A stretch of 64,000 bases of DNA from Methanobacteriaceae archaeon (GTDB lineage Archaea > Methanobacteriota > Methanobacteria > Methanobacteriales > Methanobacteriaceae). Shown here piece by piece: positions 1 to 10,441 of this stretch (positions within the stretch are counted from its first letter, which is position 1; each line of letters begins with the position of its first letter). The translations under genes and the position numbers were made by a program. The DNA is taken from NCBI GenBank assembly GCA_030016715.1, contig JASEJD010000001.1, forward strand, positions 62,001 to 126,000. The letters are read 5' to 3'. The notes below the pieces were generated by a model. It ran no database searches. It had not been told where the DNA came from and saw only the letters and a program-made list of their open reading frames with translations.

Positions 1-2
1 AT

Positions 3-113
3 CATGTTGAAATTGTGGATATTGACCATTTTATTAATTCTATAGATGATGAGGATTTATTATTAAAATTTTTATATGAATATATTAACAAAAGTGGTAA
101 TATTTGGCGATAA
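3..113 (+). CDS. C-terminal end of an unidentified protein (partial)
   Basis: The frame is open from the left window edge and reads 36 codons to a TAA. The visible residues are acidic then aromatic (motifs HVEIVDID, DDEDLLLKFLYEY, ending GNIWR), which looks like a real helical C-terminus. The gene is convergent with priS. Too little is visible to name the family. Confidence 0.5.
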   Translation, partial: HVEIVDIDHFINSIDDEDLLLKFLYEYINKSGNIWR

Positions 114-158
114 AAAAAAATTCCCTCTATAAATTTTTGGGTGAATTAAAAGTTTACA

Positions 159-1151
159 TCAATCTTTTCTTTCATATACAAATTTTGGAACTGCCTCTTT
201 AAAGGGGTCGAATTTTTCAATATTTTTAACTTCCATACATTTCATGCTGACTTTTGAATGTAAGGATGTAGGTAGCCTTAAAATACGTTTAAGATCAATA
301 GAAACTTTAGCATCAACTAGGCCCATGTTCAAGTTGCTGATTTCTTTAACTAATTTCTTATAGTTAATGGGACCTACATTTTTTCTAAATAATCCCCATT
401 CATTATTCAATAAATATTTTTTATTGTTTAAAACCTTTTTAAAAAGAGCAGGACTGATGTTTTCCAATTTTATTTCTGGAGTTAAATGTAGTACTGCATA
501 TTTAAAACGTTGAGTAAAAACCTTAGGATAGCCAAAAGGTATTGAAAAATGTTCCAGCTGATATTTATCCCCTTTAGTACTGTATTCACTTCTAGGTACT
601 TCACTTCCCACCAGATATTTTAATATCTGTGCTCTAATATCACTGTCCATTTTCATTACTGTTTCATCTAAAACCCTTATATGGTAGCCACGACCAGAAT
701 AGACAATGTAAATATCCTTTAAACCTAAATCTTCCTTTAAAGTGTCAATTAAAGCGGAAACAATTTCTTTTGCCTCTCCTAAACATATTTCACATACATT
801 TTCGCATTGACATGTTCTAATAGGAATGTCTTTGGCATCAACATCAAAAATAAGTTCTGATTTTATCCAATCTGCCCTTTTAAATGGCTTATCATAAAAG
901 GCAACAGAGCAATATGCTGCAAAGGGAGATTTATATCTCATAAAACGCTTTAAATACTCCAGTGATCGGAATATACGGTAGCGATCATTTGGCCCTTTTC
1001 CCAGATGGTCAAAGCCAAATTCCCGCTTTTCCATATGATCCTTGATGAAATCAGGAAGTTTTTTAACATCCCATTCTTCCCTATAATATTTTCTACGTTC
1101 CTGTAATGTTGCTGGCTCATTAATGGGAATCACTTCCAATAGAATCATCAT
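159..1151 (-). CDS. priS: DNA primase small (catalytic) subunit PriS
   Basis: Catalytic subunit of the archaeal/eukaryotic primase, which makes primers at replication forks together with PriL. The 330-residue length fits the family. Visible signatures are the metal-binding aspartates in IFDVDAKD (about residues 101-108), a CQC..C..C zinc knuckle just after it (about 114-123), and the SGRGYH nucleotide-binding motif (about 151-156). The gene begins inside the 3' end of priL (32-bp overlap), so the two subunits are translationally linked. Two adjacent ATG codons are possible starts; the first is used. Confidence 0.95.
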   Translation of the reverse strand: MMILLEVIPINEPATLQERRKYYREEWDVKKLPDFIKDHMEKREFGFDHLGKGPNDRYRIFRSLEYLKRFMRYKSPFAAYCSVAFYDKPFKRADWIKSELIFDVDAKDIPIRTCQCENVCEICLGEAKEIVSALIDTLKEDLGLKDIYIVYSGRGYHIRVLDETVMKMDSDIRAQILKYLVGSEVPRSEYSTKGDKYQLEHFSIPFGYPKVFTQRFKYAVLHLTPEIKLENISPALFKKVLNNKKYLLNNEWGLFRKNVGPINYKKLVKEISNLNMGLVDAKVSIDLKRILRLPTSLHSKVSMKCMEVKNIEKFDPFKEAVPKFVYERKD

Positions 1152-2568
1152 CCCCTGATTTAGTTGGATCTGAATTTTCAGCCCTATCCCCTGATTTATA
1201 AGTTTTAGATTTATTATTATTAGGATTCTTATTATTATAGGATTTTTGTTCCTTATTTTTCCTTTGTTGACTTAATTGCCATGACTTGGTCTTGTAATAT
1301 GATAGAGGATTACCTATTTTTTTACATGTTTTATCTGGTTTGCAGAGAGCAGGTAAATGGATTTTGATTTTATCACAACTCATTGGAGTATACCATTTAC
1401 TTTCTCCTTCATTTTTAAGTTCAGGCTGTTCATGAACTCCAAAACCTAATTTGGCAGTGATATTCAATTTTTCTTGGGGATCATCATCAAAAAGAGGAGG
1501 ATTGCATCTTTGAGCTGCTTCGTAAATTAAAGGTAAAATTTCATTTTGAGTTATTTTCAAGTCTGGATCTACATCAGATACCTTCACAGAAACATTATCA
1601 CGAAATATGGATGGATAAAGTCTTGAATAAGATAAAAAGGATGTTAAAAGAAGTACAATAGCGTCATTACGATTACCAGACTGAACACCGTTTAAAGTGA
1701 GTTTAATACATGGCGGAAATGCTTCCGGATTTAATCGGAATCCCTTCATTTCTCCTTGGTATGTGGTATAATACCGGAGATTATCAGATAAAATTTTTGA
1801 GATTTTCTCACCAACTTCCAATAAATAAGGGTGAGGTTCAACTTTCTGAGACATTTCATTAACTTTCTTAATATAATCTTCAGTTTTCTGCATAATCATT
1901 TTTATCATGATAAGTTCCTTTACTGGATCTCCTATTAAGAGTTCATACATTCTCTCAGGATTTCTATGAGTGATTTTATCTCTAAACCTCTCCAAAAAAT
2001 CCTCCTTATCCAGTATGATATCACCATTATCTAAAATCAGTTCATGTAAACTGAGCTTTTTGGAACTTAGTATTTCCTCCAAAAAAGTCCACTTAATATT
2101 ATCATGCTGTATCAGTTCATCTAAGATCTTCCCACAAATGTTTCTTCTCTCACTAATTGACAGCTCTTCCAGTCTTTCTTCGATTATACTTCCTTGTAAA
2201 TCAACAAAAAGTTTTGATTCTCTAGAATTAGGATTAAATTTAATTCCTATGGCTTGAGCTAGTATAAAAAATGCCACCACATCGAATTTTGATATTTCAG
2301 GATTAAATAAAAACGCGTAATCTTTATAATTATAATTTTTATCATTTTTCTTCTTAATATACCATTCCATGCGTTTGATTGCTAATTCATAATAATTTTT
2401 TGGTATACTCTGATTATCAGAAATAGTCTGAGATTTGCTGGTATCAACCGCATGAATTAGATCAGGATTTTGTTCATATATCTTACTTAAATCCCCCATA
2501 TCACGAACAATCTGTTCTGCTTCTACAGATAAAGGATTTAAAAATGCAACAGAAACCATGATTATCAT
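1120..2568 (-). CDS. priL: DNA primase large subunit PriL
   Basis: Regulatory iron-sulfur subunit of archaeal primase. The C-terminal half has the expected four-cysteine layout: one Cys in AQRCNPP, one in PMSCDK and two in LCKPDKTC, followed by the conserved GNPLSYY segment. At 482 residues it is longer than many homologues because of a C-terminal tail of about 45 residues rich in Asn, Lys, Ser and Asp, probably disordered. It precedes and overlaps priS. An ATG three codons downstream (MVSVAF) is an equally possible start because neither has a clear Shine-Dalgarno site. Confidence 0.93.
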   Translation of the reverse strand: MIIMVSVAFLNPLSVEAEQIVRDMGDLSKIYEQNPDLIHAVDTSKSQTISDNQSIPKNYYELAIKRMEWYIKKKNDKNYNYKDYAFLFNPEISKFDVVAFFILAQAIGIKFNPNSRESKLFVDLQGSIIEERLEELSISERRNICGKILDELIQHDNIKWTFLEEILSSKKLSLHELILDNGDIILDKEDFLERFRDKITHRNPERMYELLIGDPVKELIMIKMIMQKTEDYIKKVNEMSQKVEPHPYLLEVGEKISKILSDNLRYYTTYQGEMKGFRLNPEAFPPCIKLTLNGVQSGNRNDAIVLLLTSFLSYSRLYPSIFRDNVSVKVSDVDPDLKITQNEILPLIYEAAQRCNPPLFDDDPQEKLNITAKLGFGVHEQPELKNEGESKWYTPMSCDKIKIHLPALCKPDKTCKKIGNPLSYYKTKSWQLSQQRKNKEQKSYNNKNPNNNKSKTYKSGDRAENSDPTKSGDDDSIGSDSH

Positions 2569-3043
2569 TTGAAAATCATTATAAAAATATTTAATCCATT
2601 AAAGTCTATTTATAAAAGCATGAAAAATATGTTTTTAATCTAGCAATTATGGTCAATAATGAAATTTAATAATAGAATATAGTTTATAGAGAAAGATATA
2701 TGATAATAGAATGATTTATTAAAAAATACCTGATAATGAGTGAATATAGTCTATAAAGAAATATTAGACCATATTTAATCATAGAAAAATCATTTAAATG
2801 TCAATATTTTTTAATATCCCAGATGCTATGATTTAGGGGAAACATCCTAGATTACATTAAAATTTAAATAGATAATTAGATTAATTTAATGTAATTAGTT
2901 ATTTGGACAAAGTATTCTGAAATTATAAATCATTTTTTAAGATCACTGTTTTGATGTTTAATATTTTGGCTTAAAAAATGTTTTCAATAAATTAAGACAT
3001 TAAGGATTTGTTAAGATAATTTTCATATTAAGGAGGAATCTGA
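2569..3043. other. Divergent AT-rich intergenic region priL/metG
   Basis: The stretch separates priL (minus) from metG (plus) and must hold both promoters. It is extremely AT-rich with several TATA-like tracts. The only firm signal is the metG ribosome site AAGGAGGA at about 3030-3037. No coding frame or RNA gene is apparent. Confidence 0.6.
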
Positions 3044-5023
3044 TTGGATAAATTATTTATCACATGTGCACTGCCCTATGCTAATGGCCCCAGCCATTTG
3101 GGGCATTTAAGATCAACCTATATACCTGCTGATATATATGCACGTTACAATAGAATGAAGGGTGTAGATGTGCTTTTTGTTTGTGCTACTGATGAACATG
3201 GAACCCCTATTGCAGTTAGAGCTGAAGAAGAAGGAAAATCTCCCCTGGAAGTGGCTAGTAGATATTATAATATGATCAAAGAAGATCTTGATGCATTTAA
3301 CATATCTTTTGATAATTTCACAAGAACTTCTGACCCTCAACACTATGAAATTGCACAAAAATTCTTTTTAAAACTCTATGAAAAAGGTTACATATATGAA
3401 AAAATAATAAAACAACCCTACTGTGAGGATTGTGAAAGATTCCTTCCTGATAGGTACGTTGAAGGAATTTGTCCCCACTGCAGAGGTGAAGGTGCAAGAG
3501 GTGACCATTGTGAAACTTGCGGTAGACACTTGGAACCAATCCAATTACTGGAACCCAAATGTCTAATATGTAATTCGAAACCAGAAATTAAAGAATCCAA
3601 ACAATATTTCTTCAAGCTCAGCCACTTCCAGGACCAATTAGAGACTTGGATTAAGGGAAATAGTAAACTTCCACCTAATGTTAAAAATTATGCATTACAA
3701 TGGATTAAAGAAGGTTTGAAGGACTGGATTTTAACCAGAGATATGGAGTGGGGTGTCCCAGTTCCATTGGATGGTGCTGAAGGAAAGATTATTTACGTGT
3801 GGGGAGAGGCATTTCTTGGATATATTTCATCAGCTGCCCAGTGGTCTCAGGATAATAATTTATCATGGAGAGGTTATTGGGATGATACAGCAGTCCATTT
3901 TATAGGTAAGGATATTATTTACCATCATACCATATTCTGGCCAGCACTTTTGATGGGTTATGGGTGTAAACTGCCTGATGCAATTGTAGCTGGAGAATAT
4001 CTTTCTTTAGAGGGCAGTAAGATGTCTACCAGTAAAAATTGGGTTATATGGGCCTCTGATTTTCTCAAAAATTTTGAAGCGGATATCTTAAGATATTATT
4101 TAGTCATTAATGCTCCTTTAACCCGGGACACTGATTTTTCATGGGATGATTTCCAGAGAAGAGTAAATGATGAACTGGCTGATGTGTTGGGAAACTTCTT
4201 GCATCGTACATTCTCATTTACTAAACGTTTCTTCAACGGGAAGATACCAGAGGTATCAAATCTTGATGAGCTGGATATAGAATTTGAAAATAAGATCAAA
4301 AAAACCCCTCAGAAAGTGGCGGATTATATAGAAAATTACAAGTTTAGAGAGGGTTTGGTTGAAATAATTAAACTAGCAAAATTGGGTAATAAATATTTTA
4401 ATGATAAAGAACCCTGGAAAACAATTAAAACCCAACCAGAAATTGCTTCAAATTGTTTGTATTTATGTAACCAGTTGGCTAAGAATTTGGGGGTTATGCT
4501 CACACCATACATGCCTTCCAAGTCTTTGAATATATTGGAAACTATGAATATAAGAAATTATAATAGATGGGATGTTTTGAGTGATTTAATTCCTAGTGGT
4601 CATGAAATTAACAAACCAAAGCCTCTTTTTAGTAAGATAGATGATGAGGTTATAGAGAAGCAAAAAGAATTGCTTTATAAAACTTTAGAAGGTGAATTTG
4701 ACATGAAAGATATAATTACCATTGATGATTTTGCAAAAATAGATCTTAGAGTAGGAAAAGTAATAGGTGCTGAAGCAGTTAAAGGTTCTAAAAATCTCCT
4801 TAAATTGATGGTGGATATAAAAGACAAAAATTTACAAGTAGTTGCTGGAATTGCAAAAAATTATTCACCAGAAGATATTTTAAATGAAAAAGTTGTTGTT
4901 CTAGTAAATTTAGAGCCAGCAAAACTATTTGGAATCAAATCCGAAGGTATGATACTTGCTACTGAAAAAAGTATGAGTATACTTACCTCTAAAAACGCTG
5001 AAATTGGTGAAAAAATAAAATGA
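3044..5023 (+). CDS. metG: Methionyl-tRNA synthetase
   Basis: Class I enzyme that charges tRNA-Met. The HIGH-type motif is PSHLGH (residues 16-21) and the KMSKS-type motif is KMSTS near residue 327. Four CxxC pairs (CEDC, CPHC, CETC, CLIC) between about residues 126 and 177 form the zinc knuckles. From about residue 558 there is a C-terminal EMAP-II-like tRNA-binding domain (IDLRVGKV), so the two domains are fused in one 659-residue chain. The start is TTG, fixed by the AAGGAGGA site 7-8 bases upstream. It overlaps the next gene by 4 bases (ATGA). Confidence 0.96.
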   Translation: MDKLFITCALPYANGPSHLGHLRSTYIPADIYARYNRMKGVDVLFVCATDEHGTPIAVRAEEEGKSPLEVASRYYNMIKEDLDAFNISFDNFTRTSDPQHYEIAQKFFLKLYEKGYIYEKIIKQPYCEDCERFLPDRYVEGICPHCRGEGARGDHCETCGRHLEPIQLLEPKCLICNSKPEIKESKQYFFKLSHFQDQLETWIKGNSKLPPNVKNYALQWIKEGLKDWILTRDMEWGVPVPLDGAEGKIIYVWGEAFLGYISSAAQWSQDNNLSWRGYWDDTAVHFIGKDIIYHHTIFWPALLMGYGCKLPDAIVAGEYLSLEGSKMSTSKNWVIWASDFLKNFEADILRYYLVINAPLTRDTDFSWDDFQRRVNDELADVLGNFLHRTFSFTKRFFNGKIPEVSNLDELDIEFENKIKKTPQKVADYIENYKFREGLVEIIKLAKLGNKYFNDKEPWKTIKTQPEIASNCLYLCNQLAKNLGVMLTPYMPSKSLNILETMNIRNYNRWDVLSDLIPSGHEINKPKPLFSKIDDEVIEKQKELLYKTLEGEFDMKDIITIDDFAKIDLRVGKVIGAEAVKGSKNLLKLMVDIKDKNLQVVAGIAKNYSPEDILNEKVVVLVNLEPAKLFGIKSEGMILATEKSMSILTSKNAEIGEKIK

Positions 5024-6597
5024 ATGAATCTGTATTAATTGGGGATGCTGAAAAATTTCTAGATGAAATTAAACGCAGCAAAATATATGCAGAAAAAATA
5101 GTTGATTTCAAATATTTTAATCAGATTTATAAACTTTTAAAAATTAATTTGGATAAATTACATGAATTTAAAGATTTGATGGAATTAAAGGGTTACAAAG
5201 CCCCCTACCGATCCCTGGCTAGATTTGGAGCATCTAATGTGGGAGAGATTATGGTAGAAGACCTTCAGGATGTGACCCGTCACAACCAGTACTTTCGAAT
5301 GAAGGCTGCGGCAAAAAAAAATATTTTAGACCGTATTAATTCATCAATTTCATCACACAAAATAGCCATAGGCCATTTAGAAGAATCTGTGCTAATAACT
5401 TGTGAGACATGCCACAAAAAATACAAAGGCCATGAAATTTCTTCTGTGATCATGTCCAATACCCCGGCATGTGAATGTGGATCAGTTAATCTTAGTCTTA
5501 AAAAAAATGTTAACGGAGTATACAGACTGGCAATCTTGAAATATCTACCCCTTTCTGGAGATTATATGGTAAAGATGTCTGATCTCTCTTTTTTAGGTAG
5601 AGATGCCTATAAGAAAATCGTAAATATATTGAAGCATGAAAAAAGAGGAGCAGTAAAAACAGTCTCCTTGGTAATAAAGGTTTTAGAAGATGGTAGATGG
5701 ATTAGAAAGAGAGTTAGTTTGGATGCTGAAAAGGGGGATAATTATGAAAAAGAATTACAAAAAAAGTATGGTTCTAATGTTAGAATAGAATTTCTACAGT
5801 TTCATCGTAAAAAACCATCTATAATAAATGATAAACACACCAGAACCTCCCTTTCACTGGCATATGTTAAACTTGCTGAAGATGTTCTTGAAAAAAATTT
5901 CAAACAAATAATGAATAAACACCTAAACCATCTAGATAAAATTGATATCTATGACCAGGCCAAAAAAACAGTTCAAGAATTAGTCAAAAAAGAAGAATCA
6001 GTAGATGATCCTGGTAGCTTAAAAAAAGTTCATTTAAGAACTATATTAAAAGAGAAAGGTTTAATAGATGAGAAAGATGATATTATACCCGAACTTAAGG
6101 CTGAATTAGAGAAAAGGAAAAAATTTAAAAATAAATTATTCACTGAAGTTCCGAAAACATTGATTTTATGGGATATTGGCAAATATTATCTCACCACTTC
6201 TTATGATCGAAGGAGTAAATATTCTGGACCTTTCCCCTATTTAAGACCTAATCTAGACAGATATCAAATGCAGGCGTTTGATGATTTTGATAAATTTACT
6301 ATAAAATTCTTAGAAAAATATATGCAAGAAAATATTATCATCTTTAACAATTTTAGGGATATTTTAGCTGAAAAATTTAAAATGGAAAAGAAAACTAAAG
6401 GCATACATTTAAGAGCCAATCCCACAGCATTTGGAGCAGCTGTATTTAAATTTAAGACTGATATAGATACAGAAACTGTTTCGAATTTGTTTCAGGTTAC
6501 AAAAAAAGATCTTTTAGCTGAATTAAAAATTATGGATACCTTTGGAAAACCCAAATCTAAAAGGGCTGAGAAATTCCTGGAAATTATCAAAAAATAA
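5020..6597 (+). CDS. DUF530-type conserved archaeal protein
   Basis: A 525-residue soluble protein of unknown function. A four-cysteine knuckle (CETC and CEC, about residues 127-153) suggests zinc binding. The region before it ([15 protein letters not shown]) is strongly basic and aromatic, and the C-terminal part is rich in charged helices. I assign it to the DUF530 family of methanogens from memory of this conserved segment. The ATGA overlap with metG implies cotranslation, hinting at a translation- or RNA-related job, which is inference only. Confidence 0.7.
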   Translation: MNESVLIGDAEKFLDEIKRSKIYAEKIVDFKYFNQIYKLLKINLDKLHEFKDLMELKGYKAPYRSLARFGASNVGEIMVEDLQDVTRHNQYFRMKAAAKKNILDRINSSISSHKIAIGHLEESVLITCETCHKKYKGHEISSVIMSNTPACECGSVNLSLKKNVNGVYRLAILKYLPLSGDYMVKMSDLSFLGRDAYKKIVNILKHEKRGAVKTVSLVIKVLEDGRWIRKRVSLDAEKGDNYEKELQKKYGSNVRIEFLQFHRKKPSIINDKHTRTSLSLAYVKLAEDVLEKNFKQIMNKHLNHLDKIDIYDQAKKTVQELVKKEESVDDPGSLKKVHLRTILKEKGLIDEKDDIIPELKAELEKRKKFKNKLFTEVPKTLILWDIGKYYLTTSYDRRSKYSGPFPYLRPNLDRYQMQAFDDFDKFTIKFLEKYMQENIIIFNNFRDILAEKFKMEKKTKGIHLRANPTAFGAAVFKFKTDIDTETVSNLFQVTKKDLLAELKIMDTFGKPKSKRAEKFLEIIKK

Positions 6598-6665
6598 GGT
6601 ATTTTGTTAATAATAGGAAAATCTATTTAGTATCCAACCAAACAATATTAGAACAAGGTGGTAAA

Positions 6666-7124
6666 TTGGAGGAAGTCATTTATGTTAACCAGCCATTATC
6701 CTCCCGGGTAATTATGGAACTTTTAGATAAACATCCCCATCTAAAAAAAATACAATGTCCTCCAAGTTTGTATCGGAGAACTTCCACAAAATATTTAGAT
6801 GCGCTTAATGAGTTGGGTATTGAAGTAGAATCTGTAGAAAAAAAGGGCAGACCACGTAAATATAAAAAGAATGATGTAATCAAAGTGCAAGGTATGCTAA
6901 AAAAGGGTTTTAGCCCTAAAAATATCTCTGAAAAACTTGGAATACCTACTAAATCTGTTTACTATCTTAAAGACACCCATTTAAAACCTGGCCGAAAATC
7001 AAAATATAATACAAAAACCAGACAGAAAGTGAAAAAAATGTTTAAAGATGGTTATAATGCTAAAGAAATATCTAAAAAGCTGAAAATTCCGCCGAGAACT
7101 GTTTATTATATCCTTAGAGGTTAA
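6666..7124 (+). CDS. Tandem Hin-type helix-turn-helix protein with DUF1699-like N-terminus
   Basis: Probable DNA-binding protein of 152 residues. Residues 1-60 resemble the DUF1699 pattern (HLKKIQCPPSLYRRTS). Two copies of a resolvase/Hin-like HTH follow, each introduced by a basic arm: GRPRKY before 'SPKNISEKLGIPTKSVYYL' and GRKSKY before 'NAKEISKKLKIPPRTVYYI'. The GRPRK arm resembles an AT-hook. The start is TTG, supported by GGTGG 5-9 bases upstream. Its stop lies 3 bases before the glycosyltransferase start, so they are one operon. Confidence 0.75.
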   Translation: MEEVIYVNQPLSSRVIMELLDKHPHLKKIQCPPSLYRRTSTKYLDALNELGIEVESVEKKGRPRKYKKNDVIKVQGMLKKGFSPKNISEKLGIPTKSVYYLKDTHLKPGRKSKYNTKTRQKVKKMFKDGYNAKEISKKLKIPPRTVYYILRG

Positions 7125-7127
7125 ATT

Positions 7128-8102
7128 ATGGCTTTTGAAATTTCACCAGGATATCAAACCATACTTATCATCTCCAGTATCTGTTGTGTTGTGGGATTTT
7201 TCACAACCTATCTAGTAATGCCCCGGCTTATTAACAAATTAAAAGATGCGAACGTGGTGGGTAAAGATTTACACAAATTGCATAAAACTCCTGTAGCTGA
7301 AATGGGTGGTATAGGGATTCTTTTTGGTTTTACAATTGGAATGTTTATTGGTATCTGGATCTATCCCCCGCTACAATATGAATTAATGGTAACCTTACTG
7401 GTAATTCTCCTAGTAGGAATGGTGGGAATGGTTGATGATCTGGTAAGATTGTCCTCTAAAGAAAAGTTATTTTTATTATTTCTAGCTGGTCTACCCTTGA
7501 TATGGGTAGCTCCACCAGAAGTAGGTATTTTATACTTGATAATGATACCAATAGCTGTATCTATAGCATCAAATCTTACTAATATGTTAGCTGGTTTAAA
7601 TGGAATTGAATCTGGACTAGGAATCATAGCCATGATCTCTTTAACTGCTTCCTGTTTAATAATGAGCAAATATAATGTATCAATTATTACCATGTCCATG
7701 TTAGGGGCTTTGATAGCATTCTTGATCTATAATAAACATCCCTCCCGTGTTTTTCCAGGAGATGTTGGAACATTAATTATTGGAGCCACCATTGCTTCAG
7801 TGGCATTTATTGGCCGAGTAAGGATTATAGCCCTCATAGTTCTACTACCCAATATAATTGACGGAGTACTAAAATTCTACAGTGCAGGAGTAATGGAAAG
7901 ACAGGAACACAGTCCAACTCAGATTAGAGAAGATGGAAAGCTTTTCGCACCACCTACGGGCTTTAATTCATTGATTAGGTCTATTCTTAGAAAACCTATG
8001 AAAGAAAAAAATGTGGTAAGGATTGTATGGTTAATTGGAATAATATGTGGAGCAATAGGGATAATACTAGCATATGTTCTTCCCCGCAACATATTAGTTT
8101 AA
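7128..8102 (+). CDS. MraY/WecA/AglH-type polyprenyl-phosphate sugar-1-phosphate transferase
   Basis: Multi-pass membrane enzyme of glycosyltransferase family 4, which moves a UDP-linked amino sugar phosphate onto a polyprenyl phosphate carrier. The Asp-Asp motif MVDDLVR (near residue 101), the NMLAGLNGIESG loop (near 154) and HPSRVFPGDVGT (near 203) are the family's catalytic and substrate loops. About nine to ten membrane segments are visible. In a Methanobacteriales cell the product could feed pseudomurein or N-glycan assembly; the sequence does not decide which. An ATG start lies 3 bases after the previous stop. Confidence 0.85.
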   Translation: MAFEISPGYQTILIISSICCVVGFFTTYLVMPRLINKLKDANVVGKDLHKLHKTPVAEMGGIGILFGFTIGMFIGIWIYPPLQYELMVTLLVILLVGMVGMVDDLVRLSSKEKLFLLFLAGLPLIWVAPPEVGILYLIMIPIAVSIASNLTNMLAGLNGIESGLGIIAMISLTASCLIMSKYNVSIITMSMLGALIAFLIYNKHPSRVFPGDVGTLIIGATIASVAFIGRVRIIALIVLLPNIIDGVLKFYSAGVMERQEHSPTQIREDGKLFAPPTGFNSLIRSILRKPMKEKNVVRIVWLIGIICGAIGIILAYVLPRNILV

Positions 8103-8221
8103 AAAATGTAATCCAAAAAATGACGATAATAGATAAAAAAATTGATGATATAGGTAAAGGATAGTTTTTAAAAAATTTACTACTTAATATAATAAGTATT
8201 CAAAAAAAAATATTAACAAAT

Positions 8222-9127
8222 TTATTCATTGTAAAGCATATTTAACAAATCAATGGCCAGTGTTTCTGAATGTTTATCTCCTAATTCCTGGAATTTCTCA
8301 ACAGACTTTCTGAAACTGGCAGATACCTTGCCCATGTCGCCTAATATGAAATATACTGTTCCAATTAATAGTAGTGAAATGGCTTTACCCTTTTCATCCC
8401 CCATTTTTTCATATAAAGCATGCGCATCACTAAAATTTCTCAATGCATTTCTTAAATTTTCTTCCTTTAGCAAAATATTGCCCATCATTAATAGAAGAGC
8501 TGCCTCCCCTTTTTCATCCCCTATTTCTTTTGAAATATTATAGGCTTCTTGAAGATGTTCCATTGCATCTTTTTTTTTAAAATACATGTCATAGATGTGT
8601 GTGGTTTCAATTATTTTTATCAGTTCTTCTAATTTTTCGCTGATCTTTTTAAAGTCGGCAACATACTCCTCTTCCACTGGAAATTTGGGGGGAATTTCAT
8701 CGCTTTTACTTTTATGTTTATCTACAATATCCACTGCATCTCTTATCTTTTCAACTTCTTTTATCTTTTCTAACATTTCTTCCTTAGCAGATACTGAATG
8801 TGCAGATGAATAAAACTTGAAAGCTTCCCTATAATATTCTAATGCTGTATTAATCTTTCTCATATTCAGATAAACATCGCCTATTGAGTCTAAGACATAA
8901 GCTTGTCCCTCTTCATCATCCATAGATTTATATAGGGATAATGCTTGTTCTAGATATTCTAAACTTTCTTCATATTTTTCTTCTTCAGCATATATTGCTC
9001 CTAAGTTAATTAAAGTCTCAATTTCCTCTTCTCGAAGTTCATATAGTCGTTGAATATAATAATCCACAGATTCCTCCTTTTTTTTGAGAAGATCAAATAG
9101 ACTAGTTATCAGAATAGCTTTAAGCAT
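8222..9127 (-). CDS. TPR repeat protein
   Basis: A soluble 301-residue scaffold made of two blocks of tetratricopeptide repeats (residues about 20-125 and 185-290), with repeat signatures such as YEESLEYLEQALSLYK and ALRNFSDAHALYEKMGDEKG, separated by a charged linker. GAGG six bases before ATG supports the start. It lies 83 bases downstream of the roadblock/KaiC operon on the same strand. A partner-binding role in that cluster is plausible but inferred from position only. Confidence 0.85.
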   Translation of the reverse strand: MLKAILITSLFDLLKKKEESVDYYIQRLYELREEEIETLINLGAIYAEEEKYEESLEYLEQALSLYKSMDDEEGQAYVLDSIGDVYLNMRKINTALEYYREAFKFYSSAHSVSAKEEMLEKIKEVEKIRDAVDIVDKHKSKSDEIPPKFPVEEEYVADFKKISEKLEELIKIIETTHIYDMYFKKKDAMEHLQEAYNISKEIGDEKGEAALLLMMGNILLKEENLRNALRNFSDAHALYEKMGDEKGKAISLLLIGTVYFILGDMGKVSASFRKSVEKFQELGDKHSETLAIDLLNMLYNE

Positions 9128-9210
9128 TTACATCCTCTATCATTATAATTTTTTTATAGAAAACTATTAGTTTAAAGATAATTATTTATAATTTTAAATC
9201 TTTATAAAGA

Positions 9211-9702
9211 TTAAATCTTTTTCAATGTGGTTATACATACACCAGAAGGCTGTTTTTCTGGATCAGCATGAAGGTTGTAAGAGTATCCGGCATGGGTTAC
9301 CATTTCAAATAAAGTTTCTAAAATTATGGATCTTAAACATACATTTGGTATCACACCTCTTTTTAAAAGTTCTTTACATGCTTCAGCACCACATCCACTT
9401 ATATTAATATTAATATTATCATTATCAGAATTAATAGTAACTGTACCTTTTTTTATAAATCCAACTTTTTCTAAACAGTTTACAATGGACTCCATTATCT
9501 CTAATGGACTTTCACCACCCATATCCAGATCACATCGGGTTTTTAAATGTTCCATTATATATTCAGTTGCATTCCATCCAATCCTTTTGGTATAAGCAAT
9601 ATTTTCCCCTAAAAGTTCACTTCTCGTTTTTTCAATACTATAAATCCAGCTGCTCATAAGAAGGTAGTATAACTCTTCCAGACTCATTCTTTTCTCATCC
9701 AT
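9211..9702 (-). CDS. Unknown 163-residue protein, possibly V4R-like, in KaiC operon
   Basis: No family could be assigned with confidence. The N-terminal half is helical (SLEELYYLLMSSW). The C-terminal half has spaced cysteines (CGAEAC, VCLRS, GVCITT) and a small-ligand-domain look that loosely recalls V4R/4VR sensor domains. It sits 5 bases after the stop of a KaiC-like gene, so it belongs to the same transcription unit. If the V4R resemblance is real it would be the sensory input; that is speculation. Confidence 0.55.
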   Translation of the reverse strand: MDEKRMSLEELYYLLMSSWIYSIEKTRSELLGENIAYTKRIGWNATEYIMEHLKTRCDLDMGGESPLEIMESIVNCLEKVGFIKKGTVTINSDNDNININISGCGAEACKELLKRGVIPNVCLRSIILETLFEMVTHAGYSYNLHADPEKQPSGVCITTLKKI

Positions 9703-9707
9703 ATTAA

Positions 9708-10421
9708 TCAGCCCATACCAATTAAAATTCCTTTATCAGTAATTTTATAACGGGATTCCAATTTTTTATAATCCACTACTTTTTCAGTGGAAATTTTATT
9801 TCCATCCATTCTAAATACATTATCCACAATATCTTTTAATAAAGATTCTATGTTCTCATCAACAGAACCCTCGGTGTGAGTTATTATTGCGGCTCCTCCT
9901 GCTTCTTTTATACGTTTAGTGTATGCCTTTAAAACTCTTATAACTAATTTGTCTGGATTAAATGCAAAGGGAATGGTTAGTGAATCAAAAACTGATCTGA
10001 ATTTTTGAGATTTTTGGAATACAAATCTAGTGCCTAAACCAACCTTAACCATTAAATCTGTAGGGTTATGAACAGCAGTTAATTTATAGGTATTAGTATC
10101 TTGTTTTTTAGCACCAGAAAAATTGGAAAGTGCATCGATAACATATAACATTTCATTCGTGGTATAATTCTGCAAAAACCAGTCAAAATCCATGGTTCTT
10201 TGTTCTAATTGTTTCATTCCATAATCAGCAGTGATATAGAGGCATGGCTCATTTTTTAAAAGACCATTATACATAAATTGATAACAGAAAATGGATTTAC
10301 CAACATTGGGAGGTCCATATATAAGGGATGTTGTATTTTCAGGAACACCCCCCATACCTGTATCCTCATCTTGAATTATATTTTCAAATCCGGGAATTCC
10401 AGTTTCAATTAAGGGAATCAC
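9708..10421 (-). CDS. KaiC-like RecA-superfamily ATPase (copy 1)
   Basis: Single-domain RecA/KaiC-like ATPase of about 237 residues. An intact Walker A (GPPNVGKS) lies near residue 36, and a hydrophobic strand ending in Asp (VFDSL) stands in the Walker B position. It is a clear tandem paralogue of the next gene upstream. The GTG start at 10421 is preferred over the ATG at 10436: GTGAT lies just upstream, and the resulting N-terminus (MIPLIETGIPG) aligns exactly with the paralogue's MILRIQSGIPG. Relatives include the archaellum ATPase ArlH, but no archaellum genes are present. Confidence 0.85.
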   Translation of the reverse strand: MIPLIETGIPGFENIIQDEDTGMGGVPENTTSLIYGPPNVGKSIFCYQFMYNGLLKNEPCLYITADYGMKQLEQRTMDFDWFLQNYTTNEMLYVIDALSNFSGAKKQDTNTYKLTAVHNPTDLMVKVGLGTRFVFQKSQKFRSVFDSLTIPFAFNPDKLVIRVLKAYTKRIKEAGGAAIITHTEGSVDENIESLLKDIVDNVFRMDGNKISTEKVVDYKKLESRYKITDKGILIGMG

Positions 10422-10441
10422 ATTATCACGTCCCATGCTAA

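Noticed and set aside
3113-3615. Minus-strand reading frames inside metG
   Set aside because: They are Cys/His/Ser-rich shadows of the metG frame without ribosome sites or family features. The same holds for other frames antisense to real genes.
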